A DNA stretch of 64,000 bases from Streptosporangium carneum. GTDB taxonomy: Bacteria; Actinomycetota; Actinomycetes; Streptosporangiales; Streptosporangiaceae. Location: assembly GCF_027922005.1 (NCBI RefSeq), contig NZ_BSEV01000002.1:310001-374000 (forward strand), in the 5' to 3' direction. The notes under the pieces were generated by a model. That model was not told where the DNA came from. It did not search any database and saw nothing but the letters and a program-made list of their open reading frames with translations. Positions 49,516-58,572 of the stretch are shown piece after piece. A program made the position numbers and the translations under genes. Position 1 is the first letter of the stretch; the number at the start of each line of letters is the position of its first letter.

Positions 49516-50772
49516 ATGCGCCGCCTGCTCATCGCGTCGCTCGCCGTGCTGCTGACGGCCGGCTGTTCCGGGGCCGTCGCGCAGGACACCGAGCGTTCCG
49601 GCGGCAGCGGCCCGTTCACGCTCGTGATCGGACGCGACACCACCGCCTACCTGCAACCGCTGCTCGACCGGTGGAACCAGGCGCACCCGGCGGAGCGGGC
49701 GACCCTGCTCGAGCTGCCGGAGGCGGCCGACGAGCAACGCGCCCAGATGGTCGCCAACCTGCAGGCCAAGAGCGACCGCTACGACGTGCTCGGCCTCGAC
49801 GTGGTCTGGACCGCGGAGTTCGCCGACGCGGGCTGGATCGTGCCGCTCGAACGCGGCATGTTCCCGCTGGACCGCTTCCTGCCCCCGGTGGTCGACACCG
49901 CGACCTACCGGGGCAAGCTCTGGGCGGTGCCGTACACCAGCAACGCCGGCCTGCTCTACTACCGCAGGGACCTACTGGCGAAGCAGGGCCTCAAGCCGCC
50001 CACGACCTGGGCGGAGCTGCGGGAGCAGGCCCGCTCGCTGCACGACAGGTACGGCATCGGCGGCTACGCCGGGCAGTTCCTCGCCTACGAGGGGCTGACG
50101 GTCAACTTCGCCGAGGCCGTGCAGTCGGCGGGCGGGCAGATCCTCAACCACGACGGCACCCAGGTCACCATGGACGCCGCCAAGGCGAGAACCGGCCTCG
50201 ACTTCCTGGTCGGCGGGCTCCGCGAGGGGTGGATCCCCCGCGAGTCGCTCTCCTACAAGGAGGAGGAGTCGCGGCTGGCCTTCCAGGAGGGCCGCCTGGC
50301 CTTCGCCCGCAACTGGCCGCACGCCTACGGCCCGGCCACGACCTCCGCGGTCGCCCGCAAGTTCGGGGTGACCCGGCTGCCCGGCCTGAACGGCCCCGGG
50401 TCGAGCTCGCTGGGCGGGGTCAACCTCGCGCTCAGCGCCTACTCGAAGCGGCAGAAGTCGGCGGCCGAGTTCATCCGCTACTTCACCGGCCTGGAGAACC
50501 AGCGACGGGTGCTCGTCGACGGCTCGTTCCCGCCCGTGTGGGCCGAACTGTACGACGACCCCGGCCTGATCAAGCGCTTCCCCTACCTGCCCGTGCTCAA
50601 GCAGAGCATCCTCTCCGCTCGGCCACGACCGGCGAGCGCCAACTACAACCAGGTGAGCCTGGTGATCGCCAGCGCGGTCTCCAACGCGCTCACCCCACCC
50701 TTCGACGAGGCGAGCGACGACGTCGTCGCCTCCATGAAGGGCCAGCTCAACGAGATCATCCGGGCTCAGTGA
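49516..50772 (+). CDS. ABC sugar-binding lipoprotein (trehalose/maltose type)
   Basis: 418 residues from ATG at 49516 (GAGGAGG upstream). Lipobox 'LLTAGC' with Cys17. Solute-binding fold: 'VIGRDTTAYLQPLLDRWNQA', 'YDVLGLDVVWTAEFADAGWI', 'GKLWAVPYTSNAGLLYYRRD', 'GLKPPTTWAELREQARSL' and 'LAFQEGRLAFARNWPHAYGP' are typical of ThuE/LpqY-like trehalose and maltose binding proteins. Lipid-anchored at the outer face of the membrane. It is followed after 200 bp by a second binding protein and two permeases. Next to treS, trehalose or maltose is a reasonable ligand, by context only. Confidence 0.85.
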   Translation: MRRLLIASLAVLLTAGCSGAVAQDTERSGGSGPFTLVIGRDTTAYLQPLLDRWNQAHPAERATLLELPEAADEQRAQMVANLQAKSDRYDVLGLDVVWTAEFADAGWIVPLERGMFPLDRFLPPVVDTATYRGKLWAVPYTSNAGLLYYRRDLLAKQGLKPPTTWAELREQARSLHDRYGIGGYAGQFLAYEGLTVNFAEAVQSAGGQILNHDGTQVTMDAAKARTGLDFLVGGLREGWIPRESLSYKEEESRLAFQEGRLAFARNWPHAYGPATTSAVARKFGVTRLPGLNGPGSSSLGGVNLALSAYSKRQKSAAEFIRYFTGLENQRRVLVDGSFPPVWAELYDDPGLIKRFPYLPVLKQSILSARPRPASANYNQVSLVIASAVSNALTPPFDEASDDVVASMKGQLNEIIRAQ

Positions 50773-50799
50773 CCGGGGGCGACCCCTCCGGCGAGCCGT

Positions 50800-50890
50800 C
50801 ATCCCACCGCATTTCATCCCACCGCACGACCCGCACGACATCCCATCGAACGACCCGCACGCACATCCCGCCGAACGACCCGCGTCGACC
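50800..50890 (+). repeat. Imperfect tandem repeats between the two binding-protein genes
   Basis: Copies of CATCCCACCG/CATCCCATCGAA start at 50800, 50815, 50839 and 50864, interleaved with CGAACGACCCGCA-like segments. Non-coding; no hairpin structure was evident. Confidence 0.6.
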
Positions 50891-50974
50891 CGTACCGAAC
50901 CGGTGTCTCCCTGAAGGCCCCTCTCCCTCCCGATCCGCGCGTCGGGCCCCACCAGCACAGGAGGTTTGCTCAGC

Positions 50975-52306
50975 ATGCGTAAATCCATCGCCATGGTGAC
51001 GATGTCGGGACTGGCCCTCGCGCTCGCCGCGTGCGGCGGCCAGGCCGCGTCCACCGAACCGACCGCGAGCGGCAGCGCCTCCGCGTCCGCGCCCGCCCCT
51101 GCCGCCAAGACCCTGGACGGAGTGACCATCGAGGTCGCCGCCAAGTGGACGGGCCCGGAGCAGGCCAACTTCCAGCAGGTCCTCAAGGCCTTCGAGGCCA
51201 AGACCGGCGCCAAGGTCACCTACGCCTCGACCGGTGAGGACACCGGCGCCTACCTCGGCCCGCGCATCCAGGGCGGCAACCCGCCGGACATCGCGATCCT
51301 GCCGCAGCCCGGCCTGGTCCAGCAGTACGCCAAGGAGAAGGCCCTCAAGCCGCTCACCCCGGAGGTCCAGAAGCAGATCGACGACAACTACACCCCGTAC
51401 TGGAAGGAACTGGGCTCGGCCGACGGCCAGGTCTACGGCGTGCTGGTGAAGGCGGCGCACAAGTCGCTCATCTGGTATCGCGACCAGGCCTTCCAGGACG
51501 CCGGGGCGCAGCCGCCGACCAACTGGGACGAGCTTGTGAAGACCGCCCAGACCGTCGCCGACTCCGGCACCCCGCCCTTCTCGCTCTGCGGCGCGTCGGG
51601 CTGGACCCTGACCGACCTGTTCGAGAACGTCTACCTGTCGACCGCGGGCCCGGAGAACTACACCAAGCTCTCCAAGCACGAGATCCCCTGGACCGACGCC
51701 ACCGTGACCACCGCGCTGGAGAAGATCGGCCAGCTCGTCGGCAAGAAGGAGTTCCTGCTCGGCGGCGCCTCCGGAGCGCTGCAGACCGACTTCCCGACCT
51801 GTGTCACCCAGGTCTACGGCCAGGACAAGTCCGCGATGGTCATCGAGGCCGACTTCGTGGCCACCTCGGCGGAGCAGTCGGGGGCCAAGCTCGGCGAGGA
51901 GGCCAAGTACTTCGCCTTCCCCAAGGCCGGTGACACCGAGCCGGTCGTGCTGGGCGGCGACATCGCGGTGGCGCTGAAGGACTCCAAGGGCGGCATGGCG
52001 CTGCTGGAGTTCCTCGCCTCGAAGGAGGGCGGCGAGATCTGGGCCAAGCTGCCCGGCTACCTGTCCCCCAACCGCAACGTCTCGCCGGACAACTACCCGG
52101 CCGAGCTGACCAAGAAGCTCGCCCAGACGATCATCTCCGCGGGTGAGGCGGTCCGCTACGACATGTCCGACCTCGCGCCGAGCGCGTTCGGCGGCACCGA
52201 GGGCAAGGGCGAGTGGAAGCTCCTGCAGGACTTCGTCCGCAACCCCTCCGACGTCAAGTCGATCCAGAGCAAGCTCGAGGACGAGGCCAAGAAGGCCTGG
52301 AAGTAA
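50975..52306 (+). CDS. ABC sugar-binding lipoprotein (alpha-glucoside type)
   Basis: 443 residues from ATG at 50975, with AGGAGG 10 bases upstream. Lipobox 'LALAACGGQ' (Cys20) and an Ala/Ser/Pro linker. 'TIEVAAKWTGPEQANFQQVL', 'GPRIQGGNPPDIAILPQPGL', 'LVKAAHKSLIWYRDQAFQDA', 'LGGDIAVALKDSKGGMALLE' resemble AglE-like alpha-glucoside-binding proteins. It is directly followed by two permeases (12 bp and an overlap) and so is the cognate receptor. Two cysteines (SLCGAS, PTCVTQ) may form a disulfide. Confidence 0.9.
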   Translation: MRKSIAMVTMSGLALALAACGGQAASTEPTASGSASASAPAPAAKTLDGVTIEVAAKWTGPEQANFQQVLKAFEAKTGAKVTYASTGEDTGAYLGPRIQGGNPPDIAILPQPGLVQQYAKEKALKPLTPEVQKQIDDNYTPYWKELGSADGQVYGVLVKAAHKSLIWYRDQAFQDAGAQPPTNWDELVKTAQTVADSGTPPFSLCGASGWTLTDLFENVYLSTAGPENYTKLSKHEIPWTDATVTTALEKIGQLVGKKEFLLGGASGALQTDFPTCVTQVYGQDKSAMVIEADFVATSAEQSGAKLGEEAKYFAFPKAGDTEPVVLGGDIAVALKDSKGGMALLEFLASKEGGEIWAKLPGYLSPNRNVSPDNYPAELTKKLAQTIISAGEAVRYDMSDLAPSAFGGTEGKGEWKLLQDFVRNPSDVKSIQSKLEDEAKKAWK

Positions 52307-52318
52307 GGGAGGCAGGCC

Positions 52319-53932
52319 GTGACCGACCGGTTGGACGGCCCGCAGAGCTCGCGGGGCGGCGAGGACGCCGCCCGCGAGTCCTCCTCCGGACCAGAAGAAC
52401 CCCCCGGGACCTCCCCCGTCCCTGACGACGCCCCTCCGCCCGCGGAGGAGGGCGTCGAGCGGGACGGCTCCGACGGGGACGTCCACCCCGCCCTGGCGGA
52501 CGTGGAGTCGGACGACCCCGCTGCTCCGCGGGCCGCACCCGAACTCGCGACCGCCGGGGCCGCCGCCCCGGCGGCCGGGCCCGCCGCGACCACCCGGGGA
52601 ACCGGGCAGGGCGCGACCGCCCAGGGGACGGCGCGCGGCCGTACGGCGAGGCTCGGGCCCGCCCCGACGCTGGCGCTGGTGTTCCTGCTTCCCGCCGCGC
52701 TCGTCCTGGGCGCGATGGTGATCTACCCGATCGTCTACTCGATCTTCCGGAGCCTCTTCGACGCCACCGGGGACACCTTCGTCGGCGCGGGCAACTACGC
52801 GTCGATCTTCAGTGACTCCTCGACGCTGACCACGATCAGGAACAACCTGATCTGGGTCGTGGTCGCCCCCGCCCTGGTCACGGTGATCGGCCTGATCTTC
52901 GCGGTGCTGACCGAGCGGATCCGCTGGGCGACCGCGTTCAAGCTGGTCGTCTTCATGCCGATGGCCGTCTCCCTGATGGCCTCGGGCGTCATCTTCCGGC
53001 TGGTCTACGAGCAGGACCCCGACCGGGGCGTGGCCAACGCCGTGATCACCTCGGTCCAGGGGCTCTTCGGCTCACAGCAGGGCTATCCCGACGCCAGGCC
53101 CAGGGAGAACGACAAGGCGCCGGTCGCCCTCCAGCAGGGCGCGGTCGTGTCCAGGCAGCCGGCGAGGCCCGGGCAGGCCGTGCTCGTCCCGCTGGTCGGG
53201 GTCAAGCCCGCGACCCTCGCCTCCGCGTCGGCGGCCAAGGCCGCGCAGCCGGGCCCCGGCGAGCTGGCCGGCACCGTCTGGGTGGACTTCACCCAGGGCG
53301 GCGGCGGCACGCTCAACCAGGTCGACGGCACGGAGAAGGCCCTGGCCGGGGTGACGGTCGAGGCGGTGCGGGACGGCTCCGTCAAGGCCACCGCGACCAC
53401 GGAGGCCGACGGGACCTTCCGCTTCGCCGGCCTCCCCCAGGGGGACTACCTCGTGCGGCTGCCGCAGTCGAACTTCCAGGAGGCCTTCAACGGGATCCCC
53501 TGGCTGGGCCCGACCCTGATCACCCCGGCGATCATCGGGGCGTTCATCTGGGTGTGGGCGGGCTTCGCCATGGTGCTGATCGCGGCGGGTCTGTCGGCCA
53601 TCCCGCGTGACGCGCTCGAGGCGGCCCGCATCGACGGGGCCACCGAGTGGCAGGTGTTCCGGAAGATCACCGTTCCGCTGCTCTCCCCCGTGCTGCTCGT
53701 CGTGTTCGTCACCATGATCATCAACACTCTCAAGGTCTTCGACCTGGTCTTCGTGATCGCTCCGGGCTCCGTGCAGCCCCAGGCGAACGTGATCGCGCTG
53801 GAGATGTGGCGGGTCTCGTTCGGCGGCGGCGGCAACCAGGGACTGGGCAGCGCGCTGGCCATCTTCCTGCTGGTCCTCGTCCTGCCATTCATGATCATCA
53901 ACATCCGCCGGTTCAGGAGGGACAACCAGTGA
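52319..53932 (+). CDS. Sugar ABC permease (AglF-like) with inserted extracytoplasmic domain
   Basis: 537 residues, far longer than the usual 300. Residues 1-110 are a disordered acidic and Ala/Pro-rich cytoplasmic tail. Membrane segments near 116-142, 175-197, 207-228, then 400-424, 452-475 and 505-528. Between the third and fourth is an insertion of about 150 residues (245-395) whose second half (317-382: 'LAGTVWVDFTQGG', 'KALAGVTVEAVRDGSVKATA', 'DGTFRFAGLPQGDYLVRLP') looks like a carboxypeptidase-regulatory / SdrD-B beta-sandwich. The EAA loop is 'ALEAARIDGATEWQVFRKIT'. Forms a pair with 53929-54804; the ATPase is probably a shared MsiK-like protein. Confidence 0.88.
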   Translation: MTDRLDGPQSSRGGEDAARESSSGPEEPPGTSPVPDDAPPPAEEGVERDGSDGDVHPALADVESDDPAAPRAAPELATAGAAAPAAGPAATTRGTGQGATAQGTARGRTARLGPAPTLALVFLLPAALVLGAMVIYPIVYSIFRSLFDATGDTFVGAGNYASIFSDSSTLTTIRNNLIWVVVAPALVTVIGLIFAVLTERIRWATAFKLVVFMPMAVSLMASGVIFRLVYEQDPDRGVANAVITSVQGLFGSQQGYPDARPRENDKAPVALQQGAVVSRQPARPGQAVLVPLVGVKPATLASASAAKAAQPGPGELAGTVWVDFTQGGGGTLNQVDGTEKALAGVTVEAVRDGSVKATATTEADGTFRFAGLPQGDYLVRLPQSNFQEAFNGIPWLGPTLITPAIIGAFIWVWAGFAMVLIAAGLSAIPRDALEAARIDGATEWQVFRKITVPLLSPVLLVVFVTMIINTLKVFDLVFVIAPGSVQPQANVIALEMWRVSFGGGGNQGLGSALAIFLLVLVLPFMIINIRRFRRDNQ

Positions 53933-54804
53933 CGACCTCCGCTCTCGGCGCTCCGCGTCGCGGCGCCCTCGGCAGGACCCTCGACCGGGTCGGCGGCGGC
54001 CTGCTCCAGGCCCTGCTGGCGGTGATCGGCGTGTTCTGGCTGGTCCCCACGCTCGGCCTGTTCGTGGTCTCGATCCGCGGGGACGCCGCGAACAACTCGA
54101 CGGGCTGGTGGACGGCGTTCACCAAGCCTGCGGAGCTGACCCTCGGGAACTACTCCAGCCTGCTGGCCACCGGCTTCACCGGGTCGTTCTGGAACACCGT
54201 GCTGATCACGGTGCCGACGACCGTCCTGGTGATCGGCATCGCCGCCATGGCCGCCTACGCCTTCGCCTGGATGGAGTTCCCCGGCAGGGACACGCTGTTC
54301 CTGGTCGTGGTCGGCCTGCTGGTCGTGCCGGTCCAGATCGCGCTGATCCCGATCGCGAAGCTCTACGGCACGTTCGGGATCTTCGGCTCCATCGCCGGTG
54401 TGGTGATCTTCCACACCGCCTTCGGTCTCCCCTTCGCCATCTTCCTGCTCCGCAACTTCTTCGCGGGCATTCCGCGTTCGCTGCTCGAGGCGGCGCGGAT
54501 GGACGGCGCGGGCGAGTGGAAGATCTTCTCGACCGTGGTGTTCCCGCTGGCCAAGCCCGCGGTCGCCTCGCTCGGCATCTTCCAGTTCCTCTGGGTCTGG
54601 AACGACCTGCTCATCGCCCTGGTTTTCGCCGACACCGACAACCAGCCGATGACCAAGGCCCTCCAATCCCAGATGCGGCAGTTCGGAACCAACATCGACA
54701 TCCTCGCTCCCGGTGCCTTTCTGTCGCTAATAATCCCGTTAATCCTGTTCTTTGCGTTTCAGCGCTATTTCGTGCAGGGCATGATGGCGGGATCAGTGAA
54801 ATAA
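53929..54804 (+). CDS. Sugar ABC permease (AglG/MalG-like)
   Basis: 291 residues, GTG start overlapping the first permease (GTGA). Six membrane segments, first at 'LLQALLAVIGVFWLVPTLGL', last at 'LSLIIPLILFFAFQRYFVQG'. EAA motif 'SLLEAARMDGAGEWKIFSTV' for ATPase coupling. Last gene of the importer operon; a hairpin follows. No ATP-binding gene in the operon, the usual situation where an MsiK-type multi-importer ATPase is used. Confidence 0.92.
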   Translation: MTTSALGAPRRGALGRTLDRVGGGLLQALLAVIGVFWLVPTLGLFVVSIRGDAANNSTGWWTAFTKPAELTLGNYSSLLATGFTGSFWNTVLITVPTTVLVIGIAAMAAYAFAWMEFPGRDTLFLVVVGLLVVPVQIALIPIAKLYGTFGIFGSIAGVVIFHTAFGLPFAIFLLRNFFAGIPRSLLEAARMDGAGEWKIFSTVVFPLAKPAVASLGIFQFLWVWNDLLIALVFADTDNQPMTKALQSQMRQFGTNIDILAPGAFLSLIIPLILFFAFQRYFVQGMMAGSVK

Positions 54805-54814
54805 AGGGGCAGGT

Positions 54815-54853
54815 CCGGTACGGCTGGCGGTTTTCCCGTGCGAGCCGTACCGG
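54815..54853 (+). terminator. Hairpin after the sugar importer operon
   Basis: CCGGTACGGCT (54815-54825) and AGCCGTACCGG (54843-54853), 11-bp perfect arms, 17-base loop containing TTTT. No terminal T-run. Confidence 0.55.
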
Positions 54854-54879
54854 GTCTCAAACCTCGATAAGGTTTTCGC

Positions 54880-55557
54880 ATGGCCGCACGTCCCTTGAAC
54901 GAAGTCGTGGAAGCCGGGTGGGCCGAGGCCCTGGAACCCGTCGCTGAGAAGATCGCCGAGCTGGGCGAGTTCCTCAGGAAGGAGGTCGCGGAAGGCAGGC
55001 AGTACCTCCCTGCGGGAGCGAATGTGCTCCGGGCCTTCCAACAGCCCTTCGACCAGGTGAAGGTGCTGATCGTCGGACAGGACCCCTATCCGACTCCGGG
55101 CCACCCCATCGGCCTGAGCTTCTCGGTCGCCGCCGACGTGAAGCCGATCCCGGGAAGCCTCCGCAACATCTACAAGGAGCTCACCGAGGACCTCGGGCTG
55201 CCGATGCCGAGCAACGGCGACCTGACCCCGTGGACCGAGCAGGGCGTGCTGCTGCTCAACCGAGTGCTCACCGTCATGCCGGGCAAGCCCGCCTCGCACC
55301 GGGGCAAGGGCTGGGAGGACGTCACCGAGCAGGCCATCAAGGCCCTCGTCGCCCGCGACCGGCCGATGGTCTCGATCCTGTGGGGCCGCGACGCCCGCTC
55401 CCTGCGCCCGATGCTGGGCCAGACCCCCGCCATCGAGTCGGCCCACCCGAGCCCCCTGTCCGCCCGCAGCGGCTTCTTCGGCTCCCGTCCGTTCAGCCGC
55501 GCGAACGACCTTCTCCAGCAGCAGGGCGCGACGCCGGTCGAGTGGAAGCTGCCTTAG
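54880..55557 (+). CDS. ung: Uracil-DNA glycosylase, family 1
   Basis: 225 residues. '[20 protein letters not shown]' (water-activating Asp in GQDPY), '[15 protein letters not shown]', '[20 protein letters not shown]', '[11 protein letters not shown]' and '[20 protein letters not shown]' (His of the HPSPLS loop) identify family 1. It excises uracil from DNA to start base-excision repair. Monocistronic. Confidence 0.96.
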   Translation: MAARPLNEVVEAGWAEALEPVAEKIAELGEFLRKEVAEGRQYLPAGANVLRAFQQPFDQVKVLIVGQDPYPTPGHPIGLSFSVAADVKPIPGSLRNIYKELTEDLGLPMPSNGDLTPWTEQGVLLLNRVLTVMPGKPASHRGKGWEDVTEQAIKALVARDRPMVSILWGRDARSLRPMLGQTPAIESAHPSPLSARSGFFGSRPFSRANDLLQQQGATPVEWKLP

Positions 55558-55592
55558 TCTGGTCGCCCCCGTCAGGGCACTAGGATTCCACC

Positions 55593-55934
55593 ATGAGTGA
55601 TGAATCGGGCACCGAACGCTATCTGCGTCTGACAGTTGAGCTGACCGTGGAGGTGAGCGACCTCGCCGGCTTGCAGGACGCCGCGTTGAAGGAGATCAAC
55701 CACCCGGACGCGGATCTGGACGACGACGAGCGCAGGGAGCAGGCGGAGATGGTCTCCGCCGACGAGACGGGGGCCACGGCGCTGCAGTGGCTCATCGAGC
55801 CGGACCACGTCCTGGGTCTGATCGAGCACGTGGAGCAGATCGAGCCCCGGGAGGCCGTCCTGGGAGTCGAGCCGTCCGAGGGCCCCTCGGACGAGGACGA
55901 CGAGCATGACCACGACCACGACCACCAGCACTGA
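55593..55934 (+). CDS. Hypothetical acidic protein with His-rich tail
   Basis: 113 residues. 'RYLRLTVELTVEVSDLAGLQ' then helices; the C-terminus is a run of Asp/Glu/His ('DEDDEHDHDHDHQH') able to bind divalent metal. No family recognised. It lies 35 bp after ung on the same strand and is convergent with the VOC gene. Confidence 0.65.
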   Translation: MSDESGTERYLRLTVELTVEVSDLAGLQDAALKEINHPDADLDDDERREQAEMVSADETGATALQWLIEPDHVLGLIEHVEQIEPREAVLGVEPSEGPSDEDDEHDHDHDHQH

Positions 55935-55936
55935 GG

Positions 55937-56338
55937 TCAGTCGTTGACCTCGAAGCCGTCCCCGAAAGCCCAGAGCTGGCCTTCCAGATCGAAGGCCATG
56001 TAGACCCTGGCGCCTTCGGGGGTGGCCTCGAGCTCGACCACGATCTCGGCGCCCCTGGCGACGGCCTGGTCGTAGTGGGCCTCGACGTCGTCGACCACGA
56101 CGAACACCCCCTGACTGACGGCGGGCAGATCGAGGGCGCTGCGGAGATACGGCTCCCCCTGACGGACCGAGGCCAGCATGACCACCGCCTCCCCCAGGGT
56201 GAGCTGGGCGTACCCGATGCCCCCGCGAGGGCCGGGCACCGTGACCGAAGGCCGGAAGCCGAAGACCTTGCCCAGCCATTCGACGGCGGCCGGGGCATCC
56301 TGGTAACGAAGGAACGGAACCACATGGGGGTTCGACAT
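55937..56338 (-). CDS. VOC (glyoxalase/bleomycin-resistance fold) protein
   Basis: 133 residues from ATG at 56338, with GGAGGG upstream. Beta-alpha-beta-beta-beta repeats: 'VVPFLRYQDAPAAVEWLGKV', 'GYAQLTLGEAVVMLASVRQG', 'GVFVVVDDVEAHYDQAVARG', 'YMAFDLEGQLWAFGDGFE'. The first metal ligand position is not clearly His, so enzymatic activity is uncertain; similar proteins are dioxygenase-fold or drug-binding. Convergent with the acidic protein gene. Confidence 0.82.
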   Translation of the reverse strand: MSNPHVVPFLRYQDAPAAVEWLGKVFGFRPSVTVPGPRGGIGYAQLTLGEAVVMLASVRQGEPYLRSALDLPAVSQGVFVVVDDVEAHYDQAVARGAEIVVELEATPEGARVYMAFDLEGQLWAFGDGFEVND

Positions 56339-56427
56339 GCTGCCCTCCATCGAGACGACGCGATGCCTTCAGCCCAGAGCTTGTCACCGTTGGCCGGTCC
56401 CGTCAGCCCACCGGAGGCACCTTCCTG

Positions 56428-57372
56428 TCAGCCGGTGAGCACTTCCTCCCGGCGGGCCACGAGAAGGTCGCGCCGCTGCGCCAGCTCCCCGCAGCGGACG
56501 CCCAGGTTGCCGACCGTGCCGTTCACCCACTGACCGATCTCGGCGACCGCCTCGCCGGTGCGGGCGATCCGCTGGTGCTTGATCGCGTCGGTGACGATGT
56601 TGTCGAAGAACATGTCGGCGAACCAGCGGGTGTCCACCTCGGGCAGTTGCAGGCAGGCGCGCACCCCGACGTCCGACAGCTCCCTCGAGAAGACGTCCAG
56701 AGCCCGCTGGGCGTGCCAGGCCGCCTCGTCCGCGTTGCGCAGGTGGCCGTGCTCCACCATGTCGGCGAAACCGCCGCCGCCGCTCAGCATGTCCCAGCGG
56801 GAGGCGCCGCGGGCGCTGCCGAGGCAGCGCAGGACCTGATCGACCGCGTGGCCCGCGGCGACCCCGGCCTCATGGGCCTCCTCGTGCTCGCGGAGGTCGG
56901 CGTGGGTGTCGGCGAGCCGCTGGCCGATCTCGGTGAGCTCACCGCCGCGAGGGTCGCCCGACTCGACCAGCACGCGCTCCTTGCGCTCGAGCAGCGCGGC
57001 GAACTCCTCGCGGGCCGCGCCGACCTCGGCCAGGCCGCTCTCCACGCTCACCCTGTCGGCCTCCAGCCACTGCAGGCGGGTCCGCTGGCCGTCCAGGCGC
57101 TGCCGCAGCGCCTGCGCCTGCGCCCGTTCCCTGGCGAGCCTGTCCTCCTTCGAGCCGACGAGCCCGGCCAGGAACGCCGTGAAACCACCCCCCTCGAGTT
57201 TGGAGACGTCCTGCTCCTCCTCGGCGAGCCGGTCCTCGAGGTCGACGAGCAGCTGCCCGACCTCGTCGAGCTGCTGGGCCAGCGCCTGACGCCGCGTGGT
57301 CAGTTGTTCCAGCCGCCGCACCCGCTCACGGGCGGCACGCAGGCCGTCGTCGATGTCGTCGTAGGAGATCAC
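56428..57372 (-). CDS. Coiled-coil protein of unknown function
   Basis: 314 residues. Residues 8-165 are almost continuous heptad coiled coil ('RRLEQLTTRRQALAQQLDEV', 'LQWLEADRVSVESGLAEVGA'), with a short break 'GGGFTAFLAGLVGSKEDR' at about 62-79. A C-terminal helical domain (190-310, 'VDTRWFADMFFDNIVTDAIK') follows. It resembles uncharacterised actinobacterial or phage-shock-like proteins, but I would not name it. Single gene on the minus strand. Confidence 0.75.
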   Translation of the reverse strand: MISYDDIDDGLRAARERVRRLEQLTTRRQALAQQLDEVGQLLVDLEDRLAEEEQDVSKLEGGGFTAFLAGLVGSKEDRLARERAQAQALRQRLDGQRTRLQWLEADRVSVESGLAEVGAAREEFAALLERKERVLVESGDPRGGELTEIGQRLADTHADLREHEEAHEAGVAAGHAVDQVLRCLGSARGASRWDMLSGGGGFADMVEHGHLRNADEAAWHAQRALDVFSRELSDVGVRACLQLPEVDTRWFADMFFDNIVTDAIKHQRIARTGEAVAEIGQWVNGTVGNLGVRCGELAQRRDLLVARREEVLTG

Positions 57373-57474
57373 ATCTGTGCGACGTGCGGCGGCGGCGGAT
57401 CGTTCCGCTCACGACATATCAGCACTTGCGGTCATGGCCGGATCCCCGGGCGCGGCCGGCTCGCCACGCGCCGC

Positions 57475-58245
57475 TCACACCTTGCGGCCGACCCCGGCCC
57501 AGCCGAGCATCTCGAAGCGCCTGAGCGCGATCGGCGAGATGAACCCGCCGCTGTCCAGGATCTCGAAGTCGCCGAAGAACTCCTTGATCTCCTCGACGCC
57601 GCGGGGGAACACCCCGGAACCGGCCCCGGTGTAGATCTGCCTGACCCGGTCGATGTCCTCGCTGCGCCGCGGCGTCGAGGACAGGTGGGTGATCACGAGA
57701 TGGCTTCCCGGCGCCATCAGCTCCCGCAGCTTGGCCACCTCGGCGTGCGGGTCGTCGAGGAAGTGCAGGATGGCGACGAGGAGGACGGCGACCGGCTCCG
57801 CGGGGTCGAGCAGCCCCGTCTCCACGGCCCCGGCCCAGATCTCCTCGGGACGGCGCAGGTCGCCCTCGAGCATGGCGACCGTCGGGGTGTTCGCGAGCAG
57901 CGCCCTGCCGTGCACGCACACGACGGGGTCGTTGTCGACGTAGACCGTACGGGCCGCGGGGTCGACGGAACCCGCGACCTGGTGGACGTTGTCACGCGTC
58001 GGCAGGCCCGCGCCGATGTCCACGAACTGGCGGATGCCCACCTCGCCCGCGAGATGGCGGACGGCGTTGCCGAGGAACTCCCGGTTGGCCCTGACACCCT
58101 CGCGGGACTCGGGGAAGGCCTGGAGGATCTGCTCGGCCGCCCTGCGATCGGCGGCGAAGTTGTCCTTGCCGCCCAGGACGTAGTCGTAGATCCGGGCCAC
58201 GTTGGGCGTGTTCACATCGAAGCCGGAGGACTTTCGCGCGTTCAC
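57475..58245 (-). CDS. SAM-dependent methyltransferase, SAV2177/DUF574 family (second paralog)
   Basis: 256 residues from GTG (Val-Asn-Ala-Arg-Lys). 'NVARIYDYVLGGKDNFAADR', 'FVDIGAGLPTRDNVHQVAG', 'TVYVDNDPVVCVHGRALLAN', 'VLLVAILHFLDDPHAEVAKL' and the late 'GWAGVGRKV' are the family pattern. It shares the hallmark with the protein at 2177-2971 but the two differ widely. Substrate unknown. An in-frame upstream extension of 76 residues is poor and was left out. Confidence 0.9.
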   Translation of the reverse strand: MNARKSSGFDVNTPNVARIYDYVLGGKDNFAADRRAAEQILQAFPESREGVRANREFLGNAVRHLAGEVGIRQFVDIGAGLPTRDNVHQVAGSVDPAARTVYVDNDPVVCVHGRALLANTPTVAMLEGDLRRPEEIWAGAVETGLLDPAEPVAVLLVAILHFLDDPHAEVAKLRELMAPGSHLVITHLSSTPRRSEDIDRVRQIYTGAGSGVFPRGVEEIKEFFGDFEILDSGGFISPIALRRFEMLGWAGVGRKV

Positions 58246-58572
58246 TGCCACCACCTCGCCCTGCCACTGATCGTGGTAGCCGTAGATCGGCTCAGTCGCA
58301 GATCGTAGCCCACCTGTGGCACTGCGAGCTCGTCCGGCGGGCATTCGTGACAGCCCCGCCGCCTTACGGTGACAGGACGTCCCGGGGAGAGCGCCCGATC
58401 CGGCCGTTCCCGGACGGCCTCCGGGTGGCTGACCCGCCGCCTGGCCACAGGACGGACGGCGGGTCACACGCACCCCCGCGTCGGCCCCCCTGTCCGCGCG
58501 AGGGGGCGGAGTCCGTTCGCCGTGTGTGCTCCCGCGCGGCCGGAAGGCCGCCCGGGCCGACCTGGGCGGCGC
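58246..58572. other. Gene-free region between methyltransferase and photolyase
   Basis: About 330 bases containing the methyltransferase promoter (near 58250-58330) and the end of the photolyase transcript. GC-rich; no reliable frame or strong hairpin. Confidence 0.4.
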
